Source of the DNA: Akkermansia muciniphila
GTDB taxonomy: Bacteria; Verrucomicrobiota; Verrucomicrobiia; Limisphaerales; BJHT01
Direction of reading: 5' to 3'
Length of the DNA stretch: 64,000 nucleotides
Assembly (NCBI GenBank): GCA_945861535.1
Contig: CAMAUZ010000027.1
Span: 1-64,000, forward strand
In this document: positions 9,101 to 17,223 of the stretch, in pieces
How positions within the stretch are numbered: position 1 is the first letter of the stretch
Layout of the letters: each line of letters starts with the position of its first letter
Made by a program: the position numbers and the translations under genes
The notes under the pieces: generated by a model
The model's input: only the letters and a program-made list of their open reading frames with translations
Told to the model about the DNA's origin: nothing
Database searches by the model: none

Positions 9101-9633
9101 CGCGGCGGATGCAGTGCCAGCCGCAGCAGCGTGGCGAACACCGCCTTGGGCACCGCCGCCTTGTCCGCGGGGATGGGCAGGCCGCCCTCGGCGACGTGGA
9201 AAATTCCCTGCGTCGTGCGGCGGTCGCTGCGGGGATTGTGCAGCACGCCCTGCTTCACCCGAAACGAACTGAGCAGTTCCGAGGTGAAGGTGTCCTTGCC
9301 GACCGGCAGCGACAGCGCGCGCGCCATTCCAGTGCGGTCCAACACGAGCGTCTTCGGCGGCACCTTCGCCGGAAGCACGACATCCTGGAGATAGTCGTAG
9401 ATGAAATTCTGAATGCGCTGATCGGCGGCGCAGAGGTAATTGGCCAGCACGCGGTCCGTCTCGCGGTAGTGCGCGAACACGGCGGCCAGCAGGTCATCGA
9501 CACCCGTGTCCGCCGGGCTGCCGGCGGTGGGCAGGCCGAGCATGGCGAGCTTGAGGTTGATGTATTGCAGGAGGCTGCGGTTGGTGAGCGGGTCCTGTGC
9601 GCCGATAAGTCCGAGGGCCGGTTCCAGTTTCAT
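6187..9633 (-). CDS. Probable diphosphate-type phosphoenolpyruvate carboxykinase
   Basis: The 1148-residue soluble protein starts at ATG 9633 (MKLEPALGL..); sequence upstream is repeat-like. Its length and features such as NYFGYCKKEVKTQ and the glycine-rich phosphate-binding-like segment SGGGKSEISKS (near residue 485) match my memory of the ~1150-residue PPi-dependent PEP carboxykinases known from Propionibacterium and Entamoeba. Those enzymes interconvert oxaloacetate + PPi and PEP + CO2 + Pi in the cytoplasm. It has no signal peptide or membrane segment. I am confident it is one intact conserved enzyme-like protein, and less confident of the exact assignment. A 3.4-kb open frame on the opposite strand is a shadow of its codon bias. 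No operon partner is obvious. Confidence 0.6.
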   Translation of the reverse strand: MKLEPALGLIGAQDPLTNRSLLQYINLKLAMLGLPTAGSPADTGVDDLLAAVFAHYRETDRVLANYLCAADQRIQNFIYDYLQDVVLPAKVPPKTLVLDRTGMARALSLPVGKDTFTSELLSSFRVKQGVLHNPRSDRRTTQGIFHVAEGGLPIPADKAAVPKAVFATLLRLALHPPRELLRLPFTAGQATPAECFVSLLLRPVVCPGVPGFSSEKTMEIRFFAPGTLVSNLDFVESIFGNAGDPFLPENDAGLDTEHWSGHTGCVILAPHLTQLTKFNLGLPSWEKATERQRRDGMCWKTEDERYNLGQAFKITARDESGAIVTVIADNYFGYCKKEVKTQLSFAANLFGLCEEEHAGGTLAFPTYDLGEEFLGNVHVRPLDHSFEEVVKLYRPVMDVKPAGYAVDRIYPDIIYVPEDARFDLHKQTITWRAVGGGESQIKLLADQTYVRPSGYKVRMFKPPGGRAWRLVGTAGEGTVCHKPCTVSGGGKSEISKSISDAILQGPVFISNFAKDFDWVGELIERDYSDRFLPGRQPNGDSRRILSSERSLGSVIKLLTPSPEEYTAEYNAWLRSVPQYIKELLFTVKRFYKPEWGGRWREHFSVDFINGTPGNELKCDNRKLVASYLRVGFDADGAWRTFGLRKDFQPAAKISLEDDITASVVVPATALTGLNPEYRNRSVKFVHNCEYRLFQRPDDAIHRGYDKQTELDFSRPGNFFSNYEPLTQAQAAELVADAIGFTQFTEPMQTLIRAVASAGAPGYFVSSAHPRLVGGKPSKNPRYLQVRPDLLAPRDTYLAQMATRLRRRIPLDQPVPLPVNAVLPGHRNNPPERDAGIPALAVFNPIHYLELPELFMEFICSMTGKSPSTTGAGSEGALTKGPFNALPPIIDLNNALVSYLLTGDSVFITAAGCVGPQVRVDHDVSLLVPELWCRMSVEERSPEFLIARGYLEKCADFTHNGAPVLASRLGFRITQRFVNAFFGRVFNHPDAVFTEEMLRPEKQDLAIFVEGMETIITTQQRVAQLYFDDGSIAVACPPLRALLHVMRDGNFEGKALDHPDIRALFTRDALLASDWYARRLAAKQAVDLQLCRRNIAALEKFLGKTNYAEEAGRLGLADRLGFARQQLERVKSPHYLEELRGTLGANPLS

Positions 9634-9824
9634 AGCGGTGGGAAATGGGTGCGTTGCGGTGAATCCCGGTTCGCGGCGCGCAGCATAGCGGCGCACCAAA
9701 AAACGGCGCAAGCGTGACGTGGAAAAAGTGCGTGATAGCCGCGCTAAACCAGCGTTCCCGCTGAAGAAGCCGCGCTTGTGAACGAAGACGCCGTCGCGCG
9801 CGGGCGGACCACCCACCCTTGTAG

Positions 9825-9993
9825 GAGTCGAGGTAACGAGACTCTGACCTTTTCCGCGCGAGCAGCGGACGGAGTCTCGTGGGCTGACTTGGAACAGGCG
9901 TGTGGGACCGGAACTTGGTTGCAAGGAAGCGGCATGGGGTGCGGTCGGGCACGCCGCTCGCGGAAAGGGGTTAGAGCCTCGTTACCTCGACTC
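9825..9993. repeat. Inverted repeat pair of a ~40-bp unit
   Basis: GAGTCGAGGTAACGAG (9825-9840) is exactly inverted at 9978-9993, and the similarity continues more loosely for about 25 bp inward. The left copy contains its own hairpin, CGAGACTC (9838-9845) with GAGTCTCG (9872-9879). It lies in the 549-bp gene-free spacer between the carboxykinase-like gene and the first PSD/DUF1592 gene. The rest of that spacer holds a C-run (about 10014-10024) and the ttgagctttgagcttta word. Confidence 0.7.
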
Positions 9994-10070
9994 TTACCAG
10001 CGGCGGGCGCGCTCCCCCCCCCCCGCACCGAAGCGGCCTGGCCTTGGTGCTTGGCCCGGTTTGGTCACTT

Positions 10071-10098
10071 CCCTTGAGCTTTGAGCTTTAGCCTTGGA
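10071..10098 (+). repeat. Dispersed word CCTTGAGCTTTGAGCTTTA, copy 1
   Basis: The same ~19-28 bp word appears at 23658-23687 and 32737-32767, each time in a spacer and in the same orientation. An imperfect inverted copy lies at 32587-32610. Confidence 0.75.
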
Positions 10099-10182
10099 AC
10101 TTCCGCGCCCTCCGCCAGGCAAGCCCGAATCACGTTTGAAGTCCCCTCGCGACGCGCAGTCCAACGCGGCCACTTTGGTTAG

Positions 10183-12588
10183 ATGACTGCCATGATGATC
10201 GAAAATCTTGCCCGTCGTTTCCTGTTTTGGCTCGCGTGTTTCACCGCGGGCACGGTGGGCGCGGCGCGCGCGGCCGAGGCGCCGACACCGGCTTTTTTCG
10301 CCGATCACTGCCTTCGTTGCCACGGCGAAAAGCAGCCGAAAGGCGAGTTCCGCGTGGACACGCTGCCGGCGGATTTCTCCGAGTTGGCCAACGCCCAGCG
10401 CTGGGCGGAGGTTTTGTTCCGCATCAACGCACGGGAGATGCCGCCCAAGAAAGAGCCGCAGCCTTCCGCCGCCGAGTTGGGCAAAACGGTCGATTGGATT
10501 TCCACCCGCCTCAAGGATGGCGAGGCGGTGCGCATGGCCAAGCGCGGACCGGTCGCGCACTACCGCCTGAGCCGGGACGAATACGCCCACACCGTTTATG
10601 ACCTGCTCGGGGTGCATTTCGATGTGAACCTCCCGGGCGCTTTCAATGAGGACCCGCGCTGGCACGGCTTCGAGCGCATCGGCGCGGTGCTGTCGCTGTC
10701 GCCATCGCATGTGGACCGCTATTTCAAGGCGGCGGAAATCGTGCTGGAACGCGCCTTTCCCGAGCAGCCGGTCAAGGCCACCAAGAACCGCCGTGACGCC
10801 AACGAACGACGCGAGAAATGGCTGGACGAACCGGGCATCACCAACCGCGTGCGCTGGCCGATGTGGCCGAGCAATCGCCGGGGCGTGATGAACACCACCC
10901 TGCCGGGGACCTATCGCGTGCGCATCCAATTGAGCGGGCTGCGACCGCCGGATGGCCGGACGCCGCATCTGTCACTGTGGCATCAGCAGTTGAAGCGCTC
11001 GGTGTTTGACCAGGACATCCTCGCGCCCGAGGACCAGCCGGTCGTGATCGAGTTCGAGTCTGACTTGTCGCCGGGCGGGTTCGAGCTGGTGCACGAGGTG
11101 CCGCGCGTTTTCAACGAGGTGGGCAATCACACGCTCAATGTGCTCAACGGCGGCGGCAGTGTCTTCACCGGTACGCGGGACATGCGCCGCCTGAATCCGA
11201 CCGGCTACAAGCTGTTCGATGACGACCGGCAGCCGATTCACTCGATGTTGATCGTGGACTGGGTCGAGTGGGAAGGCCCGCTCGTCAGCGAGGCTGATTT
11301 GAAAAAGCGCGATGGCTTGGTGCCGAAGAAGGACGGCGATCTCGCGGAGGCGCGCACTTGTCTTGAGCGTTTCGCCTCCCGCGCGTGGCGACGACCGGCG
11401 ACCGAAACCGAGGTGGAGCGCTATGTGAAAGTCATCGAGCGCGAAATGGCTGCGGGGGAAAAGTTCCGCACGGCGTATCGTGCGGCCATGGTCGGCATTC
11501 TCACGTCGAAGAATTTCTATTACCTCGAAGAAGGCTCGGCCACGCAGCGCCGCGACCGGGTGAACGACTGGGAGCTGGCTTCGCGGCTGTCGTATTTTCT
11601 CTGGGGTTCGCTGCCGGACGAGGAGCTGTTCGCCGCCGCGCAGACCGGTCGGTTGCACGAGCCGGCGGTGTTGCGCACGCAGCTCGGGCGGATGCTCGGC
11701 GATGCCAAAATCAAACGCTTCACCGAGGCGTTCCCGCGCCAGTGGTTGCAGTTGCACAAGGTCGGGATGTTCCCGCCCGACCCGAAGCTGTATCCCGATT
11801 ACGACAAGTGGCTGGAGCAAAGCATGGTCTTGGAATCGGTCGCCTATTTCACCGAAGTCTTCGCGCAGAACCGGTCGCTGCGGGAGTTTCTCCACTCCGA
11901 CTGGAGCGTGGTGAATCCGCGGCTGGCGGAGCATTACCAACTGCCACCCTTGAAGGCCTCCGGATTCCAACGCGTGGCGCTGCGACCAGAGAGTCATCGC
12001 GGCGGATTGCTCACGCAGGCGGGCATCCTGATGCTCACGTCCGACGGCACGCGGCATCGGCCCGTGCATCGCGGCGTGTGGATTTCAGAAGCCATCTTCG
12101 GCCGAACCCCGCCCCCGCCCCCGCCGAATGTCGAACCGCTCGAACCCACACCCGTTAACCAACCCAAGGCCACGGTGCGCCGGCAAATCGAGGCGCACGC
12201 GACCCACGCCACCTGTGCCGCCTGCCACCAGCGCATCGACCCGCTGGGCTTCGCCTTCGACAACTACGACGCCGTCGGCCAGTGGCGCACGGAGGAGCGC
12301 GTGACCGCCGGCAAAGGCGCCAACCCGCCCGTCAACGCCAGCGGCAAGCTCGCCGACGGCCGCGCCTACGACGGGCCGGACGCCTTCAAACAACTGCTCG
12401 TGCAGGACCTCGACCGGTTTGCGGAGGCGTTCATGGAGCAACTGGCCACGTTCGCCCTGCGCCGGGCGATGACCGTGGATGATGCCGCGCAAATCAAAAG
12501 CATCGCCGCGGCGAGCAAGTCATCCGGGCACAACTTGCGCGGGGTGTTGGAGCATTTCGTGGCTTCGGAATTGTTCCTCAAACGATGA
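10183..12588 (+). CDS. PSD/DUF1592-type exported c-type cytochrome protein, copy 1
   Basis: The 801-residue protein has a signal peptide (cleavage near AARA-AE, residue ~30). Next comes a planctomycete-type cytochrome c module with heme motif CLRCH (about 45-49), then the DUF1587/DUF1595/DUF1592/DUF1588/DUF1585 series (for example [54 protein letters not shown]). A second heme motif CAACH lies near residue 685, followed by [16 protein letters not shown]. These proteins are typical of Planctomycetes and Verrucomicrobia and are exported; their biochemistry is unproven, with electron transfer coupled to polymer degradation as a working idea. Copy 2 is at 19734-22097. Several ATGs lie close together at the start (10183, 10192, 10195). 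Confidence 0.85.
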   Translation: MTAMMIENLARRFLFWLACFTAGTVGAARAAEAPTPAFFADHCLRCHGEKQPKGEFRVDTLPADFSELANAQRWAEVLFRINAREMPPKKEPQPSAAELGKTVDWISTRLKDGEAVRMAKRGPVAHYRLSRDEYAHTVYDLLGVHFDVNLPGAFNEDPRWHGFERIGAVLSLSPSHVDRYFKAAEIVLERAFPEQPVKATKNRRDANERREKWLDEPGITNRVRWPMWPSNRRGVMNTTLPGTYRVRIQLSGLRPPDGRTPHLSLWHQQLKRSVFDQDILAPEDQPVVIEFESDLSPGGFELVHEVPRVFNEVGNHTLNVLNGGGSVFTGTRDMRRLNPTGYKLFDDDRQPIHSMLIVDWVEWEGPLVSEADLKKRDGLVPKKDGDLAEARTCLERFASRAWRRPATETEVERYVKVIEREMAAGEKFRTAYRAAMVGILTSKNFYYLEEGSATQRRDRVNDWELASRLSYFLWGSLPDEELFAAAQTGRLHEPAVLRTQLGRMLGDAKIKRFTEAFPRQWLQLHKVGMFPPDPKLYPDYDKWLEQSMVLESVAYFTEVFAQNRSLREFLHSDWSVVNPRLAEHYQLPPLKASGFQRVALRPESHRGGLLTQAGILMLTSDGTRHRPVHRGVWISEAIFGRTPPPPPPNVEPLEPTPVNQPKATVRRQIEAHATHATCAACHQRIDPLGFAFDNYDAVGQWRTEERVTAGKGANPPVNASGKLADGRAYDGPDAFKQLLVQDLDRFAEAFMEQLATFALRRAMTVDDAAQIKSIAAASKSSGHNLRGVLEHFVASELFLKR

Positions 12589-12628
12589 ACGCCTTGCCAG
12601 TGATGATACGATTGATACCCTACCCACT

Positions 12629-13234
12629 ATGAGTTCCACCGTCGCCTTCCATCGTGGTCTGCAGCCCGTGATGCAGTTGTTATTGCCGCGCAAGGAACAG
12701 CAGGTGCTGGCCGCGCAGTCGGACCCTTCGCTGCGGGATCGCATCAAGGAGCTTGCGCGCAAATCCACGGAGGGCGAATTCACCGCCGGGGATCGGGAGG
12801 AATACATCGGCACCGCCCACGGTAACTACCTCGCCGGTCTCCGCGCCGCCCGCACCCGGCTCTTGAACCTCCGCGACGAACCCAGCCAACTCATCCCCGA
12901 CGACGATGAGCACTGGTATGCCTTCGGCTTCGAGAAACCCTCCGACTCCGCCAGCCCCGAGCCCCCGGAGAACCTCGTCCTCACTCACGGCGCGTCCGGC
13001 AGCCGCACGCTCCGAGCCGCCTGGGACGACACCCGCCGCGCCGACAACTGCCGCCTCCGCGCCAAGGTGAAAGCCACCGGCGTGCAAGTCTTCAACGAGA
13101 TTGTGCAAAACAGCGACGGTATCCTCGCCTTCCCCGCCCAACTCGCCGAGATCGAACTGAAAATCACCGTCACAGGCCGTAACGCCGTCGGCGAAAGCCC
13201 AGCCACCGGCGCGGTAACCGCCGCGCTCCCTTGA
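12629..13234 (+). CDS. Hypothetical protein: small helical domain plus FN3-like domain
   Basis: The 201-residue protein begins MSSTVAFHRGLQ at ATG 12629, 40 bp after the cytochrome gene. Residues ~1-80 resemble a small helical family common in Planctomycetes/Verrucomicrobia (ADPSLxDRIxELARKSTEGExTAxDREEY). Residues ~110-200 look like a fibronectin-III-type beta sandwich, ending VTGRNAVGESPATGAVTAAL. No signal peptide is visible. A truncated paralogue of the first domain lies at 14984-15229. Position after the DUF1592 gene suggests one transcript; function is unknown. Confidence 0.65.
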   Translation: MSSTVAFHRGLQPVMQLLLPRKEQQVLAAQSDPSLRDRIKELARKSTEGEFTAGDREEYIGTAHGNYLAGLRAARTRLLNLRDEPSQLIPDDDEHWYAFGFEKPSDSASPEPPENLVLTHGASGSRTLRAAWDDTRRADNCRLRAKVKATGVQVFNEIVQNSDGILAFPAQLAEIELKITVTGRNAVGESPATGAVTAALP

Positions 13235-13509
13235 CCCATGACGCTCTGGTCCAACTACCCCCCCCGCAACCGGGCCTTGTGATTGGGGACCAACCGCTCC
13301 CGAGGTTCGGTTTTGCGCGGAGTGATATTTAAGCCGGCACCACCTCTGAACCTCCGGAAATCCGGTGAAAGGCTCAATTCCCGCCAATAACCTATCGACA
13401 TGTTCACCTCGGCCTCACTTTGCTAGACTGCAAAGTGCGGTCGGATACCAGTAAGCGGCAAAGTAATGCACCTGTTCAAATTGACCCACTAATAAATTAC
13501 TGCCTCTCT

Positions 13510-14655
13510 ATGGAAACAATTGTGAAAGTCATTTATGGACTTACTGTCTCAAGTCTCGTCCTTGCATCTCTGGCCGGAAAAACCGCCTTCGATCGGGTCG
13601 AGTCCTGTCACACGCTAGCATCAGTTGAAAGGGCCATGGTTGCTCTCGCAGTCCTTGAGGCTGAATGCGGAAAACACGCTCTGATTGATTGGATCGAAGA
13701 TGAATTTGCCGACAATATGCAAGACCAGGGGAATTGGTGCAGCGGCACCGTTCCGGAGGTTCTATCGCGTTGGGACGACAGCCGAAACTATGAGTTTCGT
13801 GGCTCCGTAGCGTCAGGTCCAGGACTTGTCTTTCGGTGGACGCGTTTGCCGGGGCTTAACGAAAGGCAAAAAGCGGTCCGGGCACGGCTTAAGAAGCATG
13901 ACAACGCCGTTGCCCAAGATGACGATTATTTAGCTTACGAAGTATTGTCGTTCATGCGCACTCCTCCGCTCCTGGTTGAGCACGAAATATGGGTTGCAAG
14001 CGGACATGTGGTACACCTTAACTTCGGCGAAAGCATGCGGCTAAAAGAATGGGTGTCGTATTTGGATATTAAAACCGGCGGAATCCCGAAGGCGTATACG
14101 GCGGCCGATCTCCGCGAGCACATCGCAGCACTCGGAGTTCAAATCTCGTCCTCTGGGAAGGATGCGGAGTCGATTTACCGTTCGGTCTTCGCCACTTGGA
14201 CTAATCAGCGTGTGAAAGTGCCCATCGTCAATTGGGATCTCAAATACACTTATGCCGTATTTTCACTTTCGTTTCTAGCTACAGTTCAGCTTCTTTGGCT
14301 CGCCAAGGCAATAACTAGTATAAAAATAAACCCAGAGGCCGACGAAGAAACGAATGTCGCCTTACGCCTTTCCCTCCGATCACAACTGGCTGCTGCCACC
14401 GACGGAAGAATGGCTAAAGTGATAACGGTGCTTGACTGGCTAGCGGTAATAGCTTGTGGGGCGGTGGCACTCACCGCCCCGACGTTGTGCTTCTTAAGTG
14501 CTCTTACGGTTTACCTCGCTACAGGAACTGAGATGCACGCAGTCTATGCAACGGCCGGGATTGCGGCACCCACGCTATTTTTATCGGCCTATGTTGTTTC
14601 ACGCCTACGGAAGATTGTCGGTGCAGTCTCATTGCCAACTAAGAATGCCGCTTAA
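13510..14655 (+). CDS. Lower-GC membrane protein of unknown function, possible integron cassette gene
   Basis: The 381-residue protein (ATG at 13510) has an N-terminal hydrophobic helix (~5-24), a large soluble middle (~25-235) with several Cys and Trp, then about three or four more hydrophobic helices (about 240-262 and 305-375). No family was recognised. Its base composition is visibly less GC-rich and its codon use more even than all neighbours, which points to acquisition. Its stop codon lies inside an attC-like core (14650-14656), as is usual for integron cassettes, and it sits between the two copies of a duplicated segment. The 275 bp upstream hold no gene. Confidence 0.7.
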   Translation: METIVKVIYGLTVSSLVLASLAGKTAFDRVESCHTLASVERAMVALAVLEAECGKHALIDWIEDEFADNMQDQGNWCSGTVPEVLSRWDDSRNYEFRGSVASGPGLVFRWTRLPGLNERQKAVRARLKKHDNAVAQDDDYLAYEVLSFMRTPPLLVEHEIWVASGHVVHLNFGESMRLKEWVSYLDIKTGGIPKAYTAADLREHIAALGVQISSSGKDAESIYRSVFATWTNQRVKVPIVNWDLKYTYAVFSLSFLATVQLLWLAKAITSIKINPEADEETNVALRLSLRSQLAAATDGRMAKVITVLDWLAVIACGAVALTAPTLCFLSALTVYLATGTEMHAVYATAGIAAPTLFLSAYVVSRLRKIVGAVSLPTKNAA

Positions 14656-14745
14656 CACACTCACTGGAGTGAACGCGAGCGGACCACGCTAGTTGCCAAT
14701 GCGGACGGGTTAGACCGCCCGCTTCGCTCAGTTCTGCCGTTAGCG
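14650..14745 (+). other. Candidate integron attC (59-base-element-like) site
   Basis: GCTTAAC (14650-14656) fits the R'' consensus RYYYAAC, and GTTAGCG (14739-14745) is close to R' GTTRRRY with one deviating base. Between them, gtgaacgcgagcgga (14669-14683) is imperfectly complementary to ccgcttcgctcagttc (14719-14734) with an unpaired base, as in folded attC sites. The 96-bp length is in the attC range, and the preceding gene ends within the first core. No integrase or second attC is visible in the window, so this would be a solitary site. Confidence 0.45.
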
Positions 14746-14861
14746 GGGAGATGCAGGCGAAAGCTGGGGACCGCCAGCGAACCGCACCAGAATGTCCGGC
14801 CGCTGCCAGAAGCCTTCATTCCTTCCACACTTCACGCGCCTCTGGAGTGCGGTGGTAGAGC

Positions 14862-14943
14862 GCCGCGGCGAGCAAGTCATCGGGCACAACTTGCGCGGCG
14901 TTATGGAGCAGTTCGTCGGCTCGGAACTGTTCCTGAAGCGATT
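14862..14943 (+). pseudogene. Remnant of the 3' end of a PSD/DUF1592 gene
   Basis: From gccgcggcgagcaagtcat this segment matches the last ~85 bp of the gene at 10183-12588 (12505-12588). It differs by a one-base deletion (tcatcggg versus tcatccggg), several substitutions and loss of the stop (cgaTGA to cgaTTA). It is a decayed duplicate. Together with the next fragment it preserves the original gene order. Confidence 0.75.
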
Positions 14944-14983
14944 AACCCCTTGCCAGTCCTGATGCGATTGCTAGGTTCTCAAC

Positions 14984-15229
14984 ATGAGTTCGACCATCGC
15001 ATTCCAGCGCGGATTACAGTCCCTGTTGCAGTTGCTCTTGCCGGGCAAGGCGCAGCAGGTGCTGGCTGCGCAGGCGGACCCTTCGCTACAGGACCGCATC
15101 GAGGAACTCGCGCGCAAATCCACGGAGGGCGAATTGACCGCCGAGGACCGCGAGGAATACGTCGGCTATGTGCGCGCGAACAAGTTCGTCGCGGGGCTGC
15201 GCCGCACATCGAGCAGATCTGCACCTTGA
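14984..15229 (+). pseudogene. Truncated duplicate of the small helical protein at 12629
   Basis: Its 81 codons start MSSTIAFQRGLQ and align closely with the first ~75 residues of the 12629 product (QQVLAAQ.DPSL.DRI.ELARKSTEGE). The frame then diverges (AGLRRTSSRSAP) and stops, and the FN3-like domain is missing. It could still be translated as a short protein like stand-alone family members of ~80 residues, but the abrupt divergence and the decayed fragment upstream favour a broken copy. Confidence 0.6.
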
Positions 15230-15297
15230 ACCATGGCGGCCCGGACATCGCCGCCGATCTCTCAGCCGCTGATCGCGAACTAACCCAACACTTCACC

Positions 15298-17160
15298 GTG
15301 AACTCTCCCCGCCAAGACCAACTGCTCACCCGCCGCCGCGCCCTCAAGGGCCTCGGGGCCACGCTCGCGCTGCCGCTGCTCGACAACGTGCAATCGTTGC
15401 GCGCCGCTGAGACAGCCTCGCCCTCAGCGGACCTCCAGCGCGGCCTCGCCGGTTACTGGAAGTTGCAAGGCGACTGCCGCGATCACTCCGGCGGCGGGCA
15501 TCATGGAATCAATCACGGCGTGGATTTGCAGAACGGAGTGTTCGATGGCCGCGGGGCATTTATCGAAGTTCCAGCAAATGACGCGCTCCAGTTGGGGCGC
15601 GGCGATTTCTCCCTCTCAGCCTGGGTGCATACGGACAAGGTTGTCGATGACACGCTCGGCGATGTGTTGAGCTGGTATGATCCGCAACTGCGCCGGGGCG
15701 TGACGCTGAACCTCCATGCCAGCGCGGGCGGCTATCAGTCTTCCGGCGATGACCGCCATGTGAGTTTCGGCATCGACAACGGGAAGCTCGGCGAATGGCA
15801 GGACTGCGGGCGGCCCAATCCCACCAGCAATTACGTGAGCAATTCACTCACGGTCTTCGACGGTCATCTCTACGCCGCGACCATTGATGCGCAGGACGAG
15901 GCCGGCTGGTCGCATGTGTATCGTTACGCCGGGGGCAAGGAGTGGATTGATTGCGGTCGCGTGGGCAATCGCCGGACCACGGGTGTCATGGCCCTGATCG
16001 TTCATCAGGGGCACCTCTACGCGGGCACCTCCACCTACGATTGGACCCGTGTGTTCTCCGGCAAATACGACCCGGCCCGGGTCTATCGCTACGAAGGCGG
16101 AACGAAGTGGACCGACTGCGGCCAGCCCGGCCAGATGCTACGGATCAACTGCATGGCAACCTTCGGCGGCCGACTCTACGCGGGCGGAGATCGCGGACTA
16201 CCGCCGGCCGGCGAGCGGCAATGGACCGGCCGGCCGTATCAGGTTTTCGTCCATGAGGGCGGGACCGAATGGCGCGTCGCCGGCAACTTCCCGGCCGAGC
16301 CGCCGCGGAATTGTTATCCCCACGCGATGGCCGTGCATGACGGTCGCCTCTTCGTGGGCTATCCGAACGTCCACGCGTTCGACGGCAAACGTTGGGAATT
16401 CGCGGGCACGCCGCTGGGCGAAACGCCGGTCGAGCTGAAACCGATGCTCCAAGTGCATTCGCTCGCGGTGTTCCGTGGGAAGCTGCAGGCGGGCATGTGG
16501 CCGGAGGCGCGCGTCGTCGAGCACCTGCGCGGCGAGCAGTGGTTGGACCGTGGACGGCTCGGCGACGGCACGGAAATCAACGCGCTGACGGTTTACAACG
16601 GGAAGCTTTACGCCGGGGCGATTCCGCGTGGCGAAGTCTCGCGCTACGATGAAAAGGCCGGCTGGACCTCGCTGCGGAAGTTTTTCTCACCGCCGGGCTG
16701 GGAGCCGGGTCCGGCGACCGCGCCGGTGCGCGAGGAAATAAACAACTGGACGCGGGTCACGAGCCTCACGGTCTTCCAGGGCCGCCTCTTCGCCAGCATC
16801 GGCAGTTGCACCAGCGCGGCGCAGGACGCCCCGGCGGGCGTTCGCGGGAGCGTTCACTCGATGCAGGCCGGGCAGTGCGTTTCTTATGACAAGGACCTCG
16901 GCTCGGGCTGGCGGCATCTCACCGCCGTGCGTCAGAGCGGCGAACTCCGGCTCTACGTGAACGGTCGCCTGGCGACGAAATCCGCGGCGTTCAACGCGGC
17001 GGATTACGACCTGACCGTGAAACAACCGCTGAAGATTGGTTTCGGCGAGCAGGACTATTTCACCGGGCGCATCCGCGAGGTGCGGCTTTACCAGCGGGTG
17101 CTGGCGGAGCGTGAGATTGCCGCACTGCACGAATCACCTAATCTCGGCGAAGCCCGATGA
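15298..17160 (+). CDS. Exported LamG-fold protein interrupted by propeller-like repeats
   Basis: I chose the GTG at 15298 (620 residues). It gives a twin-arginine-type signal, LLTRRRALKGLG followed by a hydrophobic stretch, nearly identical to that of the DUF1552 protein at 17221. Residues ~45-163 look like the first half of a LamG/concanavalin-like domain (YWKLQGDCRDHSG, FIEVPANDALQLGRGDFSLSAWV). Residues ~165-525 hold kelch-like repeats (LTVFDGHLYAATI, MATFGGRLYAGGD, LTVYNGKLYAGAI), and ~527-620 complete the LamG fold (GWRHLTAVRQ, LRLYVNGRL, GRIREVRLYQRVL). It is probably a periplasmic or surface sugar- or protein-binding protein. Upstream codons in the same frame belong to duplicated debris. 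Confidence 0.75.
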   Translation: MNSPRQDQLLTRRRALKGLGATLALPLLDNVQSLRAAETASPSADLQRGLAGYWKLQGDCRDHSGGGHHGINHGVDLQNGVFDGRGAFIEVPANDALQLGRGDFSLSAWVHTDKVVDDTLGDVLSWYDPQLRRGVTLNLHASAGGYQSSGDDRHVSFGIDNGKLGEWQDCGRPNPTSNYVSNSLTVFDGHLYAATIDAQDEAGWSHVYRYAGGKEWIDCGRVGNRRTTGVMALIVHQGHLYAGTSTYDWTRVFSGKYDPARVYRYEGGTKWTDCGQPGQMLRINCMATFGGRLYAGGDRGLPPAGERQWTGRPYQVFVHEGGTEWRVAGNFPAEPPRNCYPHAMAVHDGRLFVGYPNVHAFDGKRWEFAGTPLGETPVELKPMLQVHSLAVFRGKLQAGMWPEARVVEHLRGEQWLDRGRLGDGTEINALTVYNGKLYAGAIPRGEVSRYDEKAGWTSLRKFFSPPGWEPGPATAPVREEINNWTRVTSLTVFQGRLFASIGSCTSAAQDAPAGVRGSVHSMQAGQCVSYDKDLGSGWRHLTAVRQSGELRLYVNGRLATKSAAFNAADYDLTVKQPLKIGFGEQDYFTGRIREVRLYQRVLAEREIAALHESPNLGEAR

Positions 17161-17210
17161 ACGATTTGCAGTCAGAGGTGTGGCGACCGTGTCGGTAAAC
17201 TTTCGGAACC

Positions 17211-17223
17211 AAAATATTTTATG
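17211..17223 (+). promoter_or_regulatory. Shared start-adjacent motif AAATATTTT-ATG
   Basis: The ten bases before the ATG at 17221 are aaaatatttt; those before the ATG at 22401 are gaaatatttt. The 12-nt string aaatattttatg is identical at both genes of this cluster and stands out in GC-rich sequence. It may be a translation-start or -10-like element. The function is inference. Confidence 0.4.

Noticed and set aside
6262-9717. Open frame of ~1150 codons on the plus strand, antisense to the carboxykinase-like gene
   Set aside because: Its composition is that of a codon-bias shadow (Arg/Ala/Glu/Gly-rich, no domain), while the minus-strand protein shows conserved motifs throughout.
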